A stretch of 64,000 nucleotides of DNA from Cyanobacteria bacterium FACHB-471 (GCA_014695345.1 JACJOC010000058.1:186001-250000); one strand, 5' to 3'; positions 18,358 to 31,140 are shown, counted from the stretch's first letter. Numbers and translations: made by a program. The notes: a model not told the origin generated them from the sequence alone.

Positions 18358-18475
18358 TTCTCGAAGTGAGGATTGCTGTATCTCCTTTTGGGAGTTCTAG
18401 TCTTTTGGCTAGGGTGTGACCTAGTTCTTGACTCCTGATCAACCGAAGTTTGCTCAGCGGTTACAAGTAGACACT

Positions 18476-19669
18476 ATGCAGATCTGTGATTTTTTCTCTC
18501 ACTTACAACGCTTACGACCCATGATGACTCGTATCTTTGTGCTGTTTTTGGTGACAGTGTTGGCGTTTGGGACGCTTCAAGCTGCTCCTGCGTGGGCAAT
18601 TCCAATCTCTCCGACTGGACAGATTCTGGCACAGGCTCCTTCTGCTGCGGCTAGCACGGAAAGTTTTGTAGCAGCGGCTGTCAATCAAGTCGGGCCAGCG
18701 GTCGTCCGGATTGATACAGAACGGACTATTACCCGTAGCGTTGATCCGTTTTTTAACGATCCATTTTTCCGCCGCTATTTTGGAGGAGCCGCACCTCAAC
18801 CCTATGAAGAACGTCAAATTGGTCAGGGGTCAGGCTTCATCATCGACAGCAGTGGAATTATTGTGACGAATGCTCATGTTGTGGATCGGGCAGATAGTGT
18901 TCGGGTGACGCTCAAAGACGGACGCACGTTTTCTGGGGAGGTGCGGGGTTCAGATGAAGTGACAGATTTGGCAGTCGTCAAGATCGAGGGAGACAATTTG
19001 CCTGTTTCACCAGTGGGCGACTCAGATCAGGTACAAGTTGGAGATTGGGCGATCGCCGTTGGCAACCCGCTCGGACTCGACAACACCGTCACTTTAGGAA
19101 TTGTGAGTACACTGAATCGCTCTAGTGCCCTCGTCGGAATTCCTGACAAGCGATTAGAGTTTATACAAACTGATGCTGCTATTAACCCTGGTAATTCTGG
19201 TGGTCCGCTACTGAATGCACGAGGTGAGGTAATTGGAATCAATACAGCAATCAGAGCAAATGCGACCGGGATTGGTTTTGCAATTCCAATCAACCTGGCT
19301 AAGGAAATTACCGATCGCCTGGCTAGAGGTGAAAGCGTTTCCCATCCCTATTTAGGGGTACAGATCGCCACACTCACGCCGGACTTGGCAAAGCAGAATA
19401 ACGACGATCCTAACTCCAGCATTGTCCTACCCGAAGTTAACGGGGTTCTAATCGTGGGTGTGATACAAAATGCACCTGCGGCTGAAGCTGGACTGCGTCG
19501 AGGTGACGTCATTACTCAGGTTGATGGACAAGCCGTGAGGACCGCCGACCAACTGCAAAATTTAGTTGATCGGAGTGGAGTGGGTAGAACGCTGCGGCTG
19601 AGAGTACAAAGGGGCGATCGCACCCAACAGGTTTCTGTTCGTACAGCCGAACTTCAACCCACTCCATAG
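18476..19669 (+). CDS. hhoA: HhoA-type Deg/HtrA periplasmic serine protease
   Basis: A Deg-family protease of 398 residues from ATG at 18476. A basic N-terminus and hydrophobic stretch ([16 protein letters not shown]) end at an AWA signal-peptidase site. The trypsin-like domain carries the triad in TNAHVV (His), DLAVVK (Asp) and GNSGGP (Ser). A single PDZ domain follows ([15 protein letters not shown]). The sequence closely follows Synechocystis HhoA, including [18 protein letters not shown] and [18 protein letters not shown]. It degrades or refolds damaged periplasmic and thylakoid-lumen proteins under stress. The start is uncertain: the frame opens with TTG at 18428, and ATG codons at 18521 and 18524 would give a tighter signal peptide. 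Confidence 0.93.
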   Translation: MQICDFFSHLQRLRPMMTRIFVLFLVTVLAFGTLQAAPAWAIPISPTGQILAQAPSAAASTESFVAAAVNQVGPAVVRIDTERTITRSVDPFFNDPFFRRYFGGAAPQPYEERQIGQGSGFIIDSSGIIVTNAHVVDRADSVRVTLKDGRTFSGEVRGSDEVTDLAVVKIEGDNLPVSPVGDSDQVQVGDWAIAVGNPLGLDNTVTLGIVSTLNRSSALVGIPDKRLEFIQTDAAINPGNSGGPLLNARGEVIGINTAIRANATGIGFAIPINLAKEITDRLARGESVSHPYLGVQIATLTPDLAKQNNDDPNSSIVLPEVNGVLIVGVIQNAPAAEAGLRRGDVITQVDGQAVRTADQLQNLVDRSGVGRTLRLRVQRGDRTQQVSVRTAELQPTP

Positions 19670-19683
19670 CTTTTGCTTAGTAC

Positions 19684-19740
19684 CAATTCCAAAAATTAAG
19701 GCAATAGATAGAAGGGCACCCCGCGCTGCGGGGTGCCCTA
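19684..19740 (-). repeat. Palindromic element, partial inverted copy
   Basis: A perfect 11-bp stem (gggcaccccgc / gcggggtgccc, 19714-19738) shares the CACCCCGCG...GCGGGGTG core of the elements at 3814 and 60664. The flank AATTCCAAAAATTAAG (19685-19700), read on the minus strand, matches their TTTTTGGA end. It follows hhoA by 15 bp and probably terminates it. Confidence 0.6.
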
Positions 19741-19747
19741 ATTTTTA

Positions 19748-19778
19748 GAAAGGGTGAGGGCAACTGCCCTCACCTTCT
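19748..19778. terminator. Terminator between hhoA and rpoC2
   Basis: GGTGAGGGCA pairs with TGCCCTCACC around a 2-base loop. A T-run on the minus strand side (aaaaat on plus) suits rpoC2, which ends at 19810. Confidence 0.7.
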
Positions 19779-19809
19779 TACGTGATCTTTATAAGGTATG
19801 ACTTCGAGT

Positions 19810-22800
19810 CTATTCCTCCTCGTCGTCCACCTCATCTTCAAAGTCGTCATCCAGGATGGGAGAGTAGGAGTCCTCTTCATCCTCTTCTGGACTTTCTTGG
19901 CTACCAAAGCTAAAGCCGGGGGGGCGACTGCTAATAGGCTCCAGTATCTCATCTCGTCCGCTACGCAAACCTTCTGGTGGTGGGAAGACATCAAAGCCTC
20001 CCTCTAACTCATAGGTACGAGCGGTGCGATCGTCTAAAACGACATCCTTGAGATCAACATCATCATCAAAGACGCTGCCATCAAAGCTTAGATCCAGGTC
20101 GGGGCTACCCACTTCTTCGTAAGCATTGAAGCCTGTACCCGCCGGAATCAAGCGACCGATGATCACGTTCTCCTTTAGTCCTCGTAACCAGTCTGACTTC
20201 CCTTCGATCGCTGCTTCTGTAAGAACCCTGGTGGTTTCCTGGAAGCTGGCGGCTGAGATGAAACTGTCGGTATTCAAAGAAGCCTTTGTGATACCTAACA
20301 GCATCGGGGTGTACTCAGCAGGCGCGCCACCCGTAATCGACATGGCCTCGTTGACTTGCTCAATTTGGTGCATGTCAACCAACTCACCGGGAAGCATACT
20401 GGTGTCGCCACCATCGTCCACTCTGGCTTTTGAGGTCATCTGCCGGACAATCACCTCAATGTGCTTGTCAGAAATGTCGATGCCCTGAGATTGGTAAACA
20501 GACTGAACCTCATTTACCAGGAAGTTTTGTACCCTCTCTAAGCTGATCAAGGCAGATTCGTGAACGCCCAGCGTTTCTCGATGCAGCTTGAAGAAGACTT
20601 CCAGAATTTCGTGAGGGTTAGCAGGACCATCGGTGAGGGGTTCAGCCGCCAATACTTCCTGACCATCTACAACGATGACGTTCTGTCCAGGTCCAATGGG
20701 ATACTCCGTGATTACGCCGTCTGCTTCAATAATTTTGACTTCGACAGTTTCATCATCGCTGTAAACCACCTGAGCAGTGCCAGGACGAGCCGCTAGAATA
20801 CAGGCTTCTTTGGGCTTACGAGCTTCCAAGAGTTCTTCAATCCGAGGTAGACCTTGAATGATGTCTCCCGTCTTCGTCCGCTCAAACACCAGGAGTACCA
20901 GGTTGTCACCCCGCTGCACCAGATCTCCATCATCAATATGCAGAACGGCACCCGGTGATACTCGATAAGGACGTGCAATTCGCAATGTCACCGCCTCGTC
21001 TGTCACTCGAACAACTTGACCAGAATCTTCTAGTCTGACTCCTGGTGCAATCTCTGTGGCTGCTACTAATAGATCACCTCGTTGCACAGTCGCCTTTTCG
21101 CCTTTCAGGTCTACCGTAACGCGGTCTACATCACGGACGACAAGAACTCGGCGGATTGCCTCCGCGCCTTCTCGAATACCGCGAATTTCTCCAGCTTCTT
21201 TACACTGAATTTCAGTACGAGCAACCACAGCACCCGGTGCAATCTGATCTCCATCTTTGACCAAGATGCGAGTTTGAGTACTGCCCTGAGTTTGGTCAGC
21301 TGATACATCTCGACGAATCACGAGTGATTCTAGAATCACTAGCTGCAAGCGCATTGAGTCTGGGTCAGATTCATCGGGAACAAGCTCGATGTCTGCTGCA
21401 AGCTGGGGAGCATCTTTGTCGATCTCTAACACCAGTTGAGTCCGCAGCAATTCTAAGCCTTCAACCGATTTCACCCGCTCTCCATCCTTGTAAGGAATGC
21501 GCTGGATCGCACGAAGCTGAATAGAGCGTCCCGATTCCTCGTTGGTCGATTCTTGACTCGGCACCGAAGGGATGTCAGGGACAGCAAACTCAGTCACGGG
21601 GCGCAGCAGCAGCGCTGGACCTTCAGGAGTTTCTACGTATTCGATGTAGCGCAAATCGCTGACAGACAGCCCTGGCATCACTTCTTGCCCTGGATTGGCG
21701 ATCGAGCCATCCTTATTCATGACCGCTTCGGGATTGTCTGCCATGTGAAGTTCACCTGGCTTGATCACGATTTCGCGTAGAATATCGTTCTTCTGGGTAA
21801 CTTCAACGACACCATTGCTTTGGCAGAAGATGTCTTTAACAACCTCTGTGCCTGCCTCAACGTATTGACCGTCTTCGACTAGGAGCAAAGAGATGTCTTT
21901 GTTGACTTCGTGAGATTCTTCTGGAATCCACAGCAAGGTTCCACCGCTTACGACTTCATAACCCTGCTTAGCTTTGCCCCGCTTGGCAACCTCTACGCCA
22001 GAATATTTGATAATTCCACCAGTTTGGGTGCGGTAGCGATCGTCAATCAGTTCGGCAACAACCTGATTGTTAGTCACTTTAGTGCCAGGGGTGGCAATGA
22101 GAGAAAAGCGCTGGTTGTGAGGCGTTTCAATCAGGTAGTGTTCTCTACCCTGATAGCTCTCAGCATGTACCCGTGCCTGGTCTAGCAAAACAGAGGCCGT
22201 AATGATTTCGACTTCACGCCCACCTTTGCCTTCGCTCTCTTGAGGAATCCGGACAACGCCACCATGCTCTGTAATAAGTTTGGTTTCTGCCAGGATGCTA
22301 TTGGCATCAACGCGATCGCCATTTTTGACAACAGGCTCCGCTCCAGGTGGCAAGTTATAAACTTCACCTGAGAGAATCCAAACCAAGCCGCCCCTTTGAG
22401 CAATTCGGGTGGTGTTACCCTGACGGTCTTTCTTCTCCTCAGGAACCAGATCAGCAAACTTCACTTCACCTGCCAGGTCGGAGGCAACGTCTTTAGTAGC
22501 TTTTTCAGTTACCTTGCGAACGCGCCCTGCTGCAGGCATCTCAGCGATCATCTGCCCCGCTTTGACTGCAGTACCTTCTGGTGAAAAGAGAATAGAACCG
22601 GGAGGAATCGTAGTTGTTTCCTTTTGACCACTAGCCGATTCAACGCTGACATCAACCGTTGCCTCCATAATCAGCGCGTCTTCACCATGACGGGTGCGGA
22701 ATGCCCGCGCTCTCAGCTGTTTGGGCTTGGATAGGCGAACCACGCCATCAAACGATGCCCGAATCTGAGGCACTGTCTCACCCGTAAACGTACCCCCCGT

Positions 22801-23847
22801 GTGGAAGGTCCGCATGGTCAGCTGCGTACCTGGCTCACCAATAGATTGTGCAGCGATGATTCCAACTGCTTCACCCAGGTCAACCATATAGGCATGGGCT
22901 AAGCTCCAACCGTAGCAGTGCTGACAAACCGAGCGAGTAGCCTCGCAAGTGAGAGGCGATCGCACCACCACTTCACTCAGTCCTAACTTGCCGACCAACT
23001 GAGCCAAGTCATCAGAAATAGCCTGGTTTCGAGGTGCAACGACTTCACCCGTTTCTGGGTGGATAATGTCTTGAGCAATGACTCGACCCAGCAAACGGTC
23101 TTTCAGCGGAATCAAAACCCGTTCACCGTCGGTCATACTGCGAACTGGAATACCTCGCTGGGTACCGCAATCCAGTTCTCGAATAATCACATCCTGAGAA
23201 ACGTCTACCAAACGACGGGTGAGGTACCCAGAGTCCGCCGTTCTCAGCGCGGTATCGACCAATCCTTTACGCGCACCATAGGAGGAGATGATGTACTCCG
23301 TTACGGTTAAGCCTTCTCGAAAATTGGTTTTAATGGGCAAGTCGATGATTTCCCCTTGAGGGTTAGCCATCAGACCCCGCATTCCTACCAACTGACGCAC
23401 CTGAGAAATGTTTCCTCGTGCTCCAGAGAATGCCATCATGTAAACCGAATTCAGCGGATCGCTAGATTCAAAGTGGCGCACCACTTCATCTTTCAGTTCT
23501 TCGCTGGTGTCGTTCCAAGTGTCAATTACTTTCTGGAAACGTTCGACCTCAGTAATATCGCCTCTGGTATAACGCGTTTCAGTTTGACGAATTTCTTCTT
23601 CGGCAGCTTCCAGTAGGCGACGCTTGCTGGGTGGAACCTGCAAATCATCTACACTAATCGACACACCCGCCTTGGTTGCGTATCGAAATCCCAAATCCTT
23701 CAGCTCGTCCGCCATTTGAGCAGTTCGTGCCGTGCCATAGTTGGTGAAAGCCCAGGCAATTAGCCTGCGTAGCTGCCCCTTATTGACGACGCGATTACGG
23801 AAAATAAATTCCTGCTCCTGCTTCTGAGTTGAGTTGTGCTCTGCCAT
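19810..23847 (-). CDS. rpoC2: RNA polymerase beta'-subunit C-terminal part (RpoC2)
   Basis: At 1345 residues this is the C-terminal half of the split cyanobacterial beta' subunit. Early motifs include [14 protein letters not shown]. The trigger-loop/bridge region [20 protein letters not shown] lies near residue 335. A very long internal insertion (SI3, sandwich-barrel modules) takes up roughly residues 370-1000, as usual in this phylum. The C-terminus is highly acidic ([13 protein letters not shown]). The frame opens at 23865, but ATG at 23847 is preceded by GGAG and starts MAEHNSTQK, so it is preferred. It is the last gene of the rpoB-rpoC1-rpoC2 operon. Confidence 0.97.
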   Translation of the reverse strand: MAEHNSTQKQEQEFIFRNRVVNKGQLRRLIAWAFTNYGTARTAQMADELKDLGFRYATKAGVSISVDDLQVPPSKRRLLEAAEEEIRQTETRYTRGDITEVERFQKVIDTWNDTSEELKDEVVRHFESSDPLNSVYMMAFSGARGNISQVRQLVGMRGLMANPQGEIIDLPIKTNFREGLTVTEYIISSYGARKGLVDTALRTADSGYLTRRLVDVSQDVIIRELDCGTQRGIPVRSMTDGERVLIPLKDRLLGRVIAQDIIHPETGEVVAPRNQAISDDLAQLVGKLGLSEVVVRSPLTCEATRSVCQHCYGWSLAHAYMVDLGEAVGIIAAQSIGEPGTQLTMRTFHTGGTFTGETVPQIRASFDGVVRLSKPKQLRARAFRTRHGEDALIMEATVDVSVESASGQKETTTIPPGSILFSPEGTAVKAGQMIAEMPAAGRVRKVTEKATKDVASDLAGEVKFADLVPEEKKDRQGNTTRIAQRGGLVWILSGEVYNLPPGAEPVVKNGDRVDANSILAETKLITEHGGVVRIPQESEGKGGREVEIITASVLLDQARVHAESYQGREHYLIETPHNQRFSLIATPGTKVTNNQVVAELIDDRYRTQTGGIIKYSGVEVAKRGKAKQGYEVVSGGTLLWIPEESHEVNKDISLLLVEDGQYVEAGTEVVKDIFCQSNGVVEVTQKNDILREIVIKPGELHMADNPEAVMNKDGSIANPGQEVMPGLSVSDLRYIEYVETPEGPALLLRPVTEFAVPDIPSVPSQESTNEESGRSIQLRAIQRIPYKDGERVKSVEGLELLRTQLVLEIDKDAPQLAADIELVPDESDPDSMRLQLVILESLVIRRDVSADQTQGSTQTRILVKDGDQIAPGAVVARTEIQCKEAGEIRGIREGAEAIRRVLVVRDVDRVTVDLKGEKATVQRGDLLVAATEIAPGVRLEDSGQVVRVTDEAVTLRIARPYRVSPGAVLHIDDGDLVQRGDNLVLLVFERTKTGDIIQGLPRIEELLEARKPKEACILAARPGTAQVVYSDDETVEVKIIEADGVITEYPIGPGQNVIVVDGQEVLAAEPLTDGPANPHEILEVFFKLHRETLGVHESALISLERVQNFLVNEVQSVYQSQGIDISDKHIEVIVRQMTSKARVDDGGDTSMLPGELVDMHQIEQVNEAMSITGGAPAEYTPMLLGITKASLNTDSFISAASFQETTRVLTEAAIEGKSDWLRGLKENVIIGRLIPAGTGFNAYEEVGSPDLDLSFDGSVFDDDVDLKDVVLDDRTARTYELEGGFDVFPPPEGLRSGRDEILEPISSRPPGFSFGSQESPEEDEEDSYSPILDDDFEDEVDDEEE

Positions 23848-23884
23848 TATTTGTCTCCGCCCCATAAAAAATAGCGATTAAGCA

Positions 23885-23934
23885 GTCAGCGATTAAGCTC
23901 AATTCAATAACTGAGTTGAAGCAAAACCGCTGAC
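23885..23934 (-). promoter_or_regulatory. Intercistronic stem between rpoC1 and rpoC2
   Basis: GTCAGCG (23885-23891) pairs with CGCTGAC (23928-23934). The left arm lies in AGCAGTCAGC, a sequence also found in the rpoB-rpoC1 spacer at 25881. Possible role in RNA processing or translation; inference only. Confidence 0.45.
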
Positions 23935-23950
23935 GACCGATTACCTCGGC

Positions 23951-25825
23951 TTAAACCAAGGCGTTTTGAATTGTTCGGTTGTAGATGATGCGACCGGGAG
24001 TAGTGCGAATGTATTGGGAAATGCGGTTTCCGTCTGCATCCTCTCGAATCCGGCGGAACTTGTAGTATCTCGTCACCGTACCATCTGGGGATTTTTCTTC
24101 TTTTAGCAGCTCATGACTACCTGCTCCCTCGTCCTCAACTGCCCCATCAAACCGCACCCAGACATAGGCATGGATGTCTACCTGACCCTGCTCATAGCCA
24201 AGAATTGCATCGTCCAAGGTAGAGAAGTAACGACCTTCTCCTTTTTGCTCAATTGGGTTTTCGGCTGTCAGGTAATAGCAACCCAAGACCATATCTTGAC
24301 TGGGCGTGACAATAGGTCGACCCGTCGCTGGGGAAAGGATATTGTTTGATGCCAACATCAACAGTCTGGCTTCAGCCTGAGCTTCTAGCGAGAGAGGAAC
24401 GTGTACTGCCATTTGGTCACCATCAAAGTCTGCGTTAAACGCAGGACAAACGAGAGGATGAATCTGAATAGCACGGCCTTCAACCAGAATTGGCTCAAAT
24501 GCTTGAATACCTAAACGGTGAAGCGTTGGAGCACGGTTTAACATCACGGGGTGCCCCTCAATAACCTCCTCCAACACGTCCCAAACACTGGGATCATTGC
24601 GCTGAATCAGTTTTTTCGCTGCTTTGATGTTGTTGACCAAACCCTGGCGAATCAACCGATGGATCACGAAGGGTTGGAATAGCTCGATCGCCATCTCTCT
24701 CGGCAGACCACACTGGTGAATCTTCAACTTGGGTCCAACCACAATTACAGAACGTCCAGAGTAATCGACCCGCTTACCCAACAGGTTTTGGCGGAATCGA
24801 CCCTGCTTCCCTTCAATAATGTCAGAGAGAGATTTCAGCGGTCGGTTGTTCGCACCGACAACAGTACGACCGCGACGACCGTTATCAATGAGCGCGTCTA
24901 CGGCTTCTTGCAGCATCCGCTTTTCGTTACGGACGATGATCTCAGGAGCCAAAATCTCCTGGAGACGAGCCAAGCGGTTATTCCGGTTGATGACTCGGCG
25001 ATAGAGATCGTTCAGGTCAGAGGTGGCAAATCGTCCGCCATCTAACTGCACCATTGGTCGCAGGTCAGGTGGGATCACGGGGATCACCGATAGCACCATC
25101 CATTCAGAGAGCGATCCCGTCGCAATGAAGTTGTCAATTACCCGCAGACGCTTAATTAACTTGGCGCGTTTTTGTCCTTTTGCCGTCGCAATCTCTTCCC
25201 GTAACTGCTCCGCTTCCGTTTCCAGATTCAGATCTTGCAGTAAGCGCTGAAGAGCCTCTGCGCCGATTCCAACTTCAATCCCTGTAAGTTGAGAATCTTC
25301 GCTATAAAGCTGATCTTCAATCTCGATCCACTGATCTTCAGTGAGAAGCTGCTTATAGGTAAGATTCTCGGCGTTGCCAGGATTCAGCACCACGTAGGCG
25401 TTGAAGTAAACAATCTGCTCAACATCCCGCAGCGGCATGTCTAGCAAAATTGCCATGTAGCTGGGGATGCCCTTGAGATACCAAACGTGTGCAACAGGAG
25501 CAGCTAGTTTGATATAGCCCATGCGATGACGGCGAACGCGAGATTCCGTAACCTCTACGCCGCAGCGCTCACACACAATACCCCGGTGACGAACCCGCTT
25601 GTACTTACCGCAGTGACACTCCCAGTCCTTGGCTGGACCAAAAATTCGCTCACAGAACAAGCCGTCCATTTCCGGCTTTAGTGTCCGGTAGTTAATAGTT
25701 TCAGGTTTGGTCACTTCGCCAACCAACATTCCGTTAGGAAGAGTCCGCTCTCCCCACTGGCGAATCCGCTCGGGTGACGCTAGACCAATCTTGATATAGT
25801 CAAACCGCTGTTCTAGCTTCGGCAT
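23951..25825 (-). CDS. rpoC1: RNA polymerase gamma subunit (RpoC1, beta' N-terminal part)
   Basis: The 624-residue protein is the N-terminal half of beta', typical of cyanobacteria and plastids. It has the zinc-binding domain ([20 protein letters not shown], residues about 70-90), the clamp and lid regions, and the catalytic Mg2+ motif [12 protein letters not shown] near residue 465. [15 protein letters not shown] lies just before it. Length is standard (about 625). ATG at 25825 follows a GAGGAA site. It lies 110 bp after rpoB and 103 bp before rpoC2, and both spacers form stem-loops. Confidence 0.98.
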   Translation of the reverse strand: MPKLEQRFDYIKIGLASPERIRQWGERTLPNGMLVGEVTKPETINYRTLKPEMDGLFCERIFGPAKDWECHCGKYKRVRHRGIVCERCGVEVTESRVRRHRMGYIKLAAPVAHVWYLKGIPSYMAILLDMPLRDVEQIVYFNAYVVLNPGNAENLTYKQLLTEDQWIEIEDQLYSEDSQLTGIEVGIGAEALQRLLQDLNLETEAEQLREEIATAKGQKRAKLIKRLRVIDNFIATGSLSEWMVLSVIPVIPPDLRPMVQLDGGRFATSDLNDLYRRVINRNNRLARLQEILAPEIIVRNEKRMLQEAVDALIDNGRRGRTVVGANNRPLKSLSDIIEGKQGRFRQNLLGKRVDYSGRSVIVVGPKLKIHQCGLPREMAIELFQPFVIHRLIRQGLVNNIKAAKKLIQRNDPSVWDVLEEVIEGHPVMLNRAPTLHRLGIQAFEPILVEGRAIQIHPLVCPAFNADFDGDQMAVHVPLSLEAQAEARLLMLASNNILSPATGRPIVTPSQDMVLGCYYLTAENPIEQKGEGRYFSTLDDAILGYEQGQVDIHAYVWVRFDGAVEDEGAGSHELLKEEKSPDGTVTRYYKFRRIREDADGNRISQYIRTTPGRIIYNRTIQNALV

Positions 25826-25880
25826 TGCTAATAATTTCCTCTTTATCCTGGCAATTCATACAAACCCGTTGTCAGGTACA

Positions 25881-25917
25881 AGCAGTCAGCTACGTGCAAG
25901 CTTTATAGCTGACTGCT
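25881..25917 (-). promoter_or_regulatory. Intercistronic stem-loop between rpoB and rpoC1
   Basis: AGCAGTCAGCT (25881-25891) pairs perfectly with AGCTGACTGCT (25907-25917) around a 15-base loop. No T-run follows, so this is unlikely to be a full terminator. It may be an RNA-processing or attenuation site. Confidence 0.55.
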
Positions 25918-25935
25918 GCCCTGACCATTAGCTGC

Positions 25936-28900
25936 CTAATCTTCCACTTCTTCCATCTCGTCGCGAGAAATCGATTCGTAGGTGGGGCGAGATGGAGTGC
26001 GGCGGTTGCTTACGTCTGCCATCAGGTCAACTTCAACATCCCGGCTCGTTCCGTCTTCCTTGGTTTCCAGCTTGTGGGCTGCAATGTCTAAGCAAAGGGA
26101 CTGAAGCTCACGCATCAATACCTTGAAGGATTCTGGAGTTCCTGGTCGAGGAATTGCCTTGCCTTTGACGATCGCATTGAGTGCTTCGTTGCGTCCCTGC
26201 ATATCGTCCGACTTAACGGTTAACAGCTCTTGCAGCGTGTAAGCAGCACCAAAAGCCTCCAGTGCCCACACTTCCATTTCACCAAAGCGCTGACCACCTT
26301 GCTGAGCCTTACCACCCAAAGGCTGCTGAGTAACCAGCGAGTAAGGACCTGTAGAACGAGCGTGAATCTTGTCATCGACCAGATGCACCAGCTTCAGCAT
26401 GTAGGCTGCACCTACCGTGATGGGGCGATCGAAAGGTTCGCCGGTACGACCGTCATACACCTGAATCTTGCCTGGTGTATCGGGGTTAAACACCCAGTCT
26501 TGACCTGTTGCGGCTTGAGCTTCCTGGATCTTGCCGTGAGTTGTCGTTCGAGATGCCTCTTCGCCATACATTTCGTCGAAGGGAGTCATCTTGAACCGCA
26601 CGCCCAGATTGTGTCCAGCCCATCCCAGCAAACATTCAAACACCTGTCCAACGTTCATCCGGGAAGGAACACCCAGAGGGTTCAGCACGATATCAACTGG
26701 AGAACCATCTGGCAGATAGGGCATGTCTTCTTTAGGCAAAATTCGAGAAATAATTCCCTTGTTTCCGTGCCGACCTGCCATCTTGTCGCCGACTTGGATC
26801 TTCCGCTTTTGAGCAACGTAGACACGGACAACCATGTTTGCGCCAGGGGGAAGCTCGTCTCCCTGCTCACGGGTAAACTTTCGCACGTCTACAACGCGAC
26901 CTTTTTCACCGTTGGGAACGCGCAAGGAGTTGTCGCGCACGTCTCTAGCTTTTTCACCGAAGATGGCTCGCAGCAATTTTTCTTCTGGCGGCTGGTCAGA
27001 TTCTCCCTTAGGAGTCACTTTACCCACCAGAATGTCTCCTGCTTCGACCCAGGCTCCAATTCGGATAATGCCTTCTTCATCTAGCTGACGCAGGGCATCC
27101 TCACCGACGTTAGGAATTTCACGGGTAATCTCTTCAGGTCCAAGCTTGGTCTGACGAGCCTCAATTTCATACTTCTCAATGTGGATGGAAGTATAAACAT
27201 CGTCGTAAACCAGACGTTCGCTAATTAGGATGGCATCCTCGTAGTTGTAGCCTTCCCAAGGCATGTAGGCGACGATGACGTTTTGCCCTAAAGCAATTTC
27301 ACCGCCCTCAGTAGCAGAACCATCTGCCAGGACTTGACCCGTGACGACGCGATCGCCCACAAACACAATCGGTCGCTGATTTAGACAGGTGTCCTGGTTA
27401 GAGCGCTGGTATTTTTGCAGCAGATGCTCTACTTCTTTGCCTTCAGCATTTCTGACCCGAATGCGATTGGCATCTACATAAGAAATCTCCCCATCCAGTC
27501 GGCTAACGGTAACCATACCGGAGTCACGCGCTGCCTGAGCTTCTAACCCGGTACCTACCAGAGGACGCTCAGGACGTAGCAGAGGCACCGCTTGACGCTG
27601 CATGTTTGATCCCATCAATGCCCGGTTCGCGTCATCGTGCTCTAGGAACGGGATGAGGGAGGTCGCTACTGAGATGATCTGCACGGGGGAAACCGCCACA
27701 TAGTCCACCTCGGTAGGCGTTGTCGTGGTGAAATCCTGACGGTAGCGAACCGCTACAGACTCACCCAAGATGTAGCCGTTCTCATCCATGGGGATATCGC
27801 CCGGAGCAACCCGCAGATCGTCTTCCTCATCCGCTGTCATGTAGAGCGGCGACTGCTCCTTCAGAACCCGTCCATTCTCAACTGGATAAAAGGGTGTTTC
27901 AATGAAACCGTAAGAATTGACCCGCGCATGGGTTGCCAGAGAACCAATCAAGCCTGCGTTTGGTCCTTCAGGAGTCTCAATAGGACAAATGCGACCATAG
28001 TGTGACGGGTGAATATCCCGCACTGCAAAACCTGCCCGTTCACGGGTCAAACCACCTGGACCCAAGGCACTCAAACGACGCTTGTGCGTCAACTCTGCTA
28101 GAGGATTGGTTTGATCCATGAACTGTGAGAGTTGGGATGAACCAAAGAACTCTTTGATTGCAGCAACCAGAGGCTTGGGGTTAACCAGTGAAGCGGGAGT
28201 CAGAGAATCAGCATCAGAAACAGTCATTCGTTCTCGAATGATGCGTTCCAAACGGTTTAGTCCGACTCTCACCTGGTTTTGTAGCAGTTCACCCACCGAG
28301 CGAACTCGACGATTACCTAAGTGGTCAATATCGTCCACACTGCCAATATCAAATTCCAGGTTGATCAAGTAATCAATCGCCGCCAAGATATCTTGAGGCG
28401 TTAGCACCCGTGTTGCTTCTGGAACGTTAAGTCTCAGCTTGCGGTTGAGCTTATAGCGACCCACCCGCCCCAAGTCATATCGCTTGGGATCAAAGAAGCG
28501 AGAGTCTAGAAGCTGCTGTCCACCCGAAACGGTGGGTGGTTCACCGGGACGCAGCTTCCGGTACAGTTCCATCAGCGCTTCTTCTTCGCTGAACTGCCCC
28601 TCTTTCTCAATTGTTTTCTGGAAATATTCGGGGTGACGCAGTGCATCAAAAATTTCCCCATCGCTCAAACCCAGTGCTTTAAGCAATACCTGAGCCGAGA
28701 GCTTGCGGGTTTTATCAATACGTACCCAAACTAAGTCATTCTTGTCAGTCTCAAACTTTAGCCAAGCCCCACGGTTAGGGATTAAACTCGCGTTGTAGGT
28801 GCGTCGCCCGTTTTTGTCAGTCTCGGCTTTGTAGTAAACCCCAGGACTACGAACAATTTGGTTGACAATGACCCGCTCTGCACCATTGATGATGAACGTT

Positions 28901-29235
28901 CCCCGATCGGTCATCAACGGTAAGTCTCCGATGAAGACTTCTTGCTCTTTGATCTCTCCGGTTTCTTTATTAATCAACCGGGTAGGGACATACATCTGAA
29001 CGGCGTAGGTACTGTCCCGCCGTTTTGCTTCATCAACGTCATATTTTGGTCGCTTGAGCTTGTAGTCCTTCCCCAGGAAGTGCAGCTCCAGTTTGCCTGT
29101 ATAGTCGGTTATGGGTGAGAAACTTTCTAATTCTTCAATCAGTCCTTCTTCTAGAAACCAACGGAAACTAGCCCGCTGAATTTCAACTAAATCTGGTAGG
29201 GCGAAGGCGGGTGCAGTTTGGGTTAGGTTAGTCAT
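25936..29235 (-). CDS. rpoB: RNA polymerase beta subunit (RpoB)
   Basis: The 1099-residue protein is the cyanobacterial beta subunit, shorter than the E. coli form because lineage-specific inserts are missing. Recognisable segments include the rifampicin region ([20 protein letters not shown], then [20 protein letters not shown]), the [20 protein letters not shown] block and [17 protein letters not shown]. It catalyses RNA synthesis with alpha, RpoC1, RpoC2 and sigma. The frame is open to 29256, but ATG at 29235 has an AAGGAG site 5 bases upstream and starts [12 protein letters not shown] near-consensus promoter lies about 40-70 bp upstream. It is the first gene of the rpoB-C1-C2 operon. Confidence 0.98.
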   Translation of the reverse strand: MTNLTQTAPAFALPDLVEIQRASFRWFLEEGLIEELESFSPITDYTGKLELHFLGKDYKLKRPKYDVDEAKRRDSTYAVQMYVPTRLINKETGEIKEQEVFIGDLPLMTDRGTFIINGAERVIVNQIVRSPGVYYKAETDKNGRRTYNASLIPNRGAWLKFETDKNDLVWVRIDKTRKLSAQVLLKALGLSDGEIFDALRHPEYFQKTIEKEGQFSEEEALMELYRKLRPGEPPTVSGGQQLLDSRFFDPKRYDLGRVGRYKLNRKLRLNVPEATRVLTPQDILAAIDYLINLEFDIGSVDDIDHLGNRRVRSVGELLQNQVRVGLNRLERIIRERMTVSDADSLTPASLVNPKPLVAAIKEFFGSSQLSQFMDQTNPLAELTHKRRLSALGPGGLTRERAGFAVRDIHPSHYGRICPIETPEGPNAGLIGSLATHARVNSYGFIETPFYPVENGRVLKEQSPLYMTADEEDDLRVAPGDIPMDENGYILGESVAVRYRQDFTTTTPTEVDYVAVSPVQIISVATSLIPFLEHDDANRALMGSNMQRQAVPLLRPERPLVGTGLEAQAARDSGMVTVSRLDGEISYVDANRIRVRNAEGKEVEHLLQKYQRSNQDTCLNQRPIVFVGDRVVTGQVLADGSATEGGEIALGQNVIVAYMPWEGYNYEDAILISERLVYDDVYTSIHIEKYEIEARQTKLGPEEITREIPNVGEDALRQLDEEGIIRIGAWVEAGDILVGKVTPKGESDQPPEEKLLRAIFGEKARDVRDNSLRVPNGEKGRVVDVRKFTREQGDELPPGANMVVRVYVAQKRKIQVGDKMAGRHGNKGIISRILPKEDMPYLPDGSPVDIVLNPLGVPSRMNVGQVFECLLGWAGHNLGVRFKMTPFDEMYGEEASRTTTHGKIQEAQAATGQDWVFNPDTPGKIQVYDGRTGEPFDRPITVGAAYMLKLVHLVDDKIHARSTGPYSLVTQQPLGGKAQQGGQRFGEMEVWALEAFGAAYTLQELLTVKSDDMQGRNEALNAIVKGKAIPRPGTPESFKVLMRELQSLCLDIAAHKLETKEDGTSRDVEVDLMADVSNRRTPSRPTYESISRDEMEEVED

Positions 29236-29274
29236 GCGTCTCCTTGAACGGGTCACGCTCAGGGCGAGTCCCAG

Positions 29275-29303
29275 ATATTATAGTATCTGTGTGGATATGT
29301 CAA
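29275..29303 (-). promoter_or_regulatory. Sigma-70-type promoter of the rpoB operon
   Basis: On the minus strand a perfect -35 box TTGACA (29298-29303) is followed at 17 bp by TAATAT (29275-29280). A perfect TATAAT (29277-29282) lies at 15 bp. A start site would fall about 33 bp before the rpoB ATG. Confidence 0.75.
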
Positions 29304-29684
29304 TGAAAAAATCAGACCTCAAAGCAAAGAGGACTGAAACTAACTTAGAGTTAGATAGGTTTGGTTTTAGCTAAAAAGCTTGGGATGAGTTCCAATATCG
29401 GCGAGTAACTTGGGGTGGTTCGTTTGTAGCTAGAGGACAATCCACTTTGCTGAACGGTAGAAGTTTGCTTAGAAAGACATTAGGCAGAAGCTCCGCTAGC
29501 TTGGGTGAACCGTCAAGGACAAAACGGGATGTGACTCTAACTGCTAATTCACATGGCTCGACTTTGTCAACGGTTTTCAATGATTGTATACACCTAAAGA
29601 CCATTATGTCGCAAGCATTTCAATTCGTGTTGCCGGTTTTCTGCTAGTACTGGACGGTTAGCCGATCGCCGAGGGACGCGTCAA
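29304..29684. other. Non-coding stretch between tatD and the rpoB promoter
   Basis: Two overlapping short frames (77 codons minus, 66 codons plus) lack any recognisable feature and are not called. No RNA gene is visible. Confidence 0.5.
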
Positions 29685-30515
29685 CTAACTAGGCACATTG
29701 ACCAAAGGTCGGCTTGCACTTGACGCAGGGTAGGGCAATGACAACCCAAAAAGGCGACAAGCGTTCGCGGTGGTTTGGTTCGCAATGTCTTCTAAAGAAA
29801 CTTGACGCAAACGAGCGATTTGCTCTGCTACATAACGGACATAAGCGGGCTGATTGCGCCGCTCACCGCGCTTGGGCACAGGAGACAGAAAAGGACAGTC
29901 CGTTTCGATTAAGATGCGATCGCTTGGAACCATCTGGGCCGAAGCTTGCACCTGGAGAGCATTTTTAAAGGTCACAATGCCGCTGAAGCTGATATAGAAC
30001 CCTAAATCTAAAAACCACTGGGTTTCTTCGGGGGTACCGCTCCAGCAGTGCATTACACCTTTAACCGGGCCGTGCTGGTTCCAGAAGGAACGCAATAACT
30101 CTGCCATTAGAGACGCAGCATCACGGCAATGGAAGATTACGGGCAAATCAAGCTGTTGGGCGATCGCCAACTGAGCCACAAAGACAGCTTCTTGCTGCAC
30201 TTGATTCTCAGCCTTGTAAAAGTCCAGCCCAGTTTCTCCAATTGCTACCACTCTGGAATCAGATTGAGCTAGAGCCAGGAGTTGACTAGCAGAGTCAGCT
30301 TCCCATTTGCCTACATCTAGCGGATGTAAACCGACAGCAAAAGACAGCTCAGGAAACTGATCGGCAATGGATTGAATTTTGCTGAACTCAGTTGGCTCAA
30401 CGCAAGAATGCACGAGACGCACAACTCCGGCTTCACGCCAATTTTGAGCGATCGCTGCCAAATCAGGCTGAAAGCTCTCAAAGTTGAGGTGAACGTGAGT
30501 ATCAATCAACTGCAT
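29685..30515 (-). CDS. tatD: TatD-family metal-dependent deoxyribonuclease
   Basis: The 276-residue protein is a TatD-type amidohydrolase-fold hydrolase. Metal ligands are visible in order: THVHLNF at the N-terminus, GETGLDFY near residue 95, FHCRDA near 130, MHCWSG near 155 and ETDCPFLSP near 205. TatD proteins are 3'-5' exonucleases acting in DNA repair and quality control; the old link to Tat transport is not supported. The C-terminus has a 15-residue Ser/Pro tail beyond the fold. It lies between rpsT and rpoB, a gene order familiar in cyanobacteria, and starts 59 bp after rpsT. Confidence 0.94.
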   Translation of the reverse strand: MQLIDTHVHLNFESFQPDLAAIAQNWREAGVVRLVHSCVEPTEFSKIQSIADQFPELSFAVGLHPLDVGKWEADSASQLLALAQSDSRVVAIGETGLDFYKAENQVQQEAVFVAQLAIAQQLDLPVIFHCRDAASLMAELLRSFWNQHGPVKGVMHCWSGTPEETQWFLDLGFYISFSGIVTFKNALQVQASAQMVPSDRILIETDCPFLSPVPKRGERRNQPAYVRYVAEQIARLRQVSLEDIANQTTANACRLFGLSLPYPASSASRPLVNVPS

Positions 30516-30574
30516 AGTTTCTCCGAAGCCTACTTGCCCACTGCCTCAACCCAACTCTAAAAACTAAAAAGTCT

Positions 30575-30889
<315 letters not shown>

Positions 30890-31140
30890 TCAGGTTAGCT
30901 TGCTTATGGGAGAGCTTATAGCGACTAATCATTCTAGCGAATGATTAGAGAAATTACCAGACAAATTAGTCTAGCATCTACTGAAACAATACATATCATC
31001 GGAAAATCCAGGTTAAGCTAGATACATACAGGTTCAGAATGGCGGCTGTAACCGCTAGAATTTATGAGGTTTAGCGACCCTCAGAACTTGTGGTAGTTGA
31101 GCGGGTTATCCCGGATTAGCATTTCTAAATTAAAGTGGCG

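Noticed and set aside
26230..27084. 284-codon plus-strand frame
   Set aside because: A shadow frame antisense to rpoB, which is conserved throughout.
29371..29647. Two overlapping short frames upstream of rpoB
   Set aside because: They lie on opposite strands, with no family pattern; the region is better read as untranslated DNA before the rpoB promoter.
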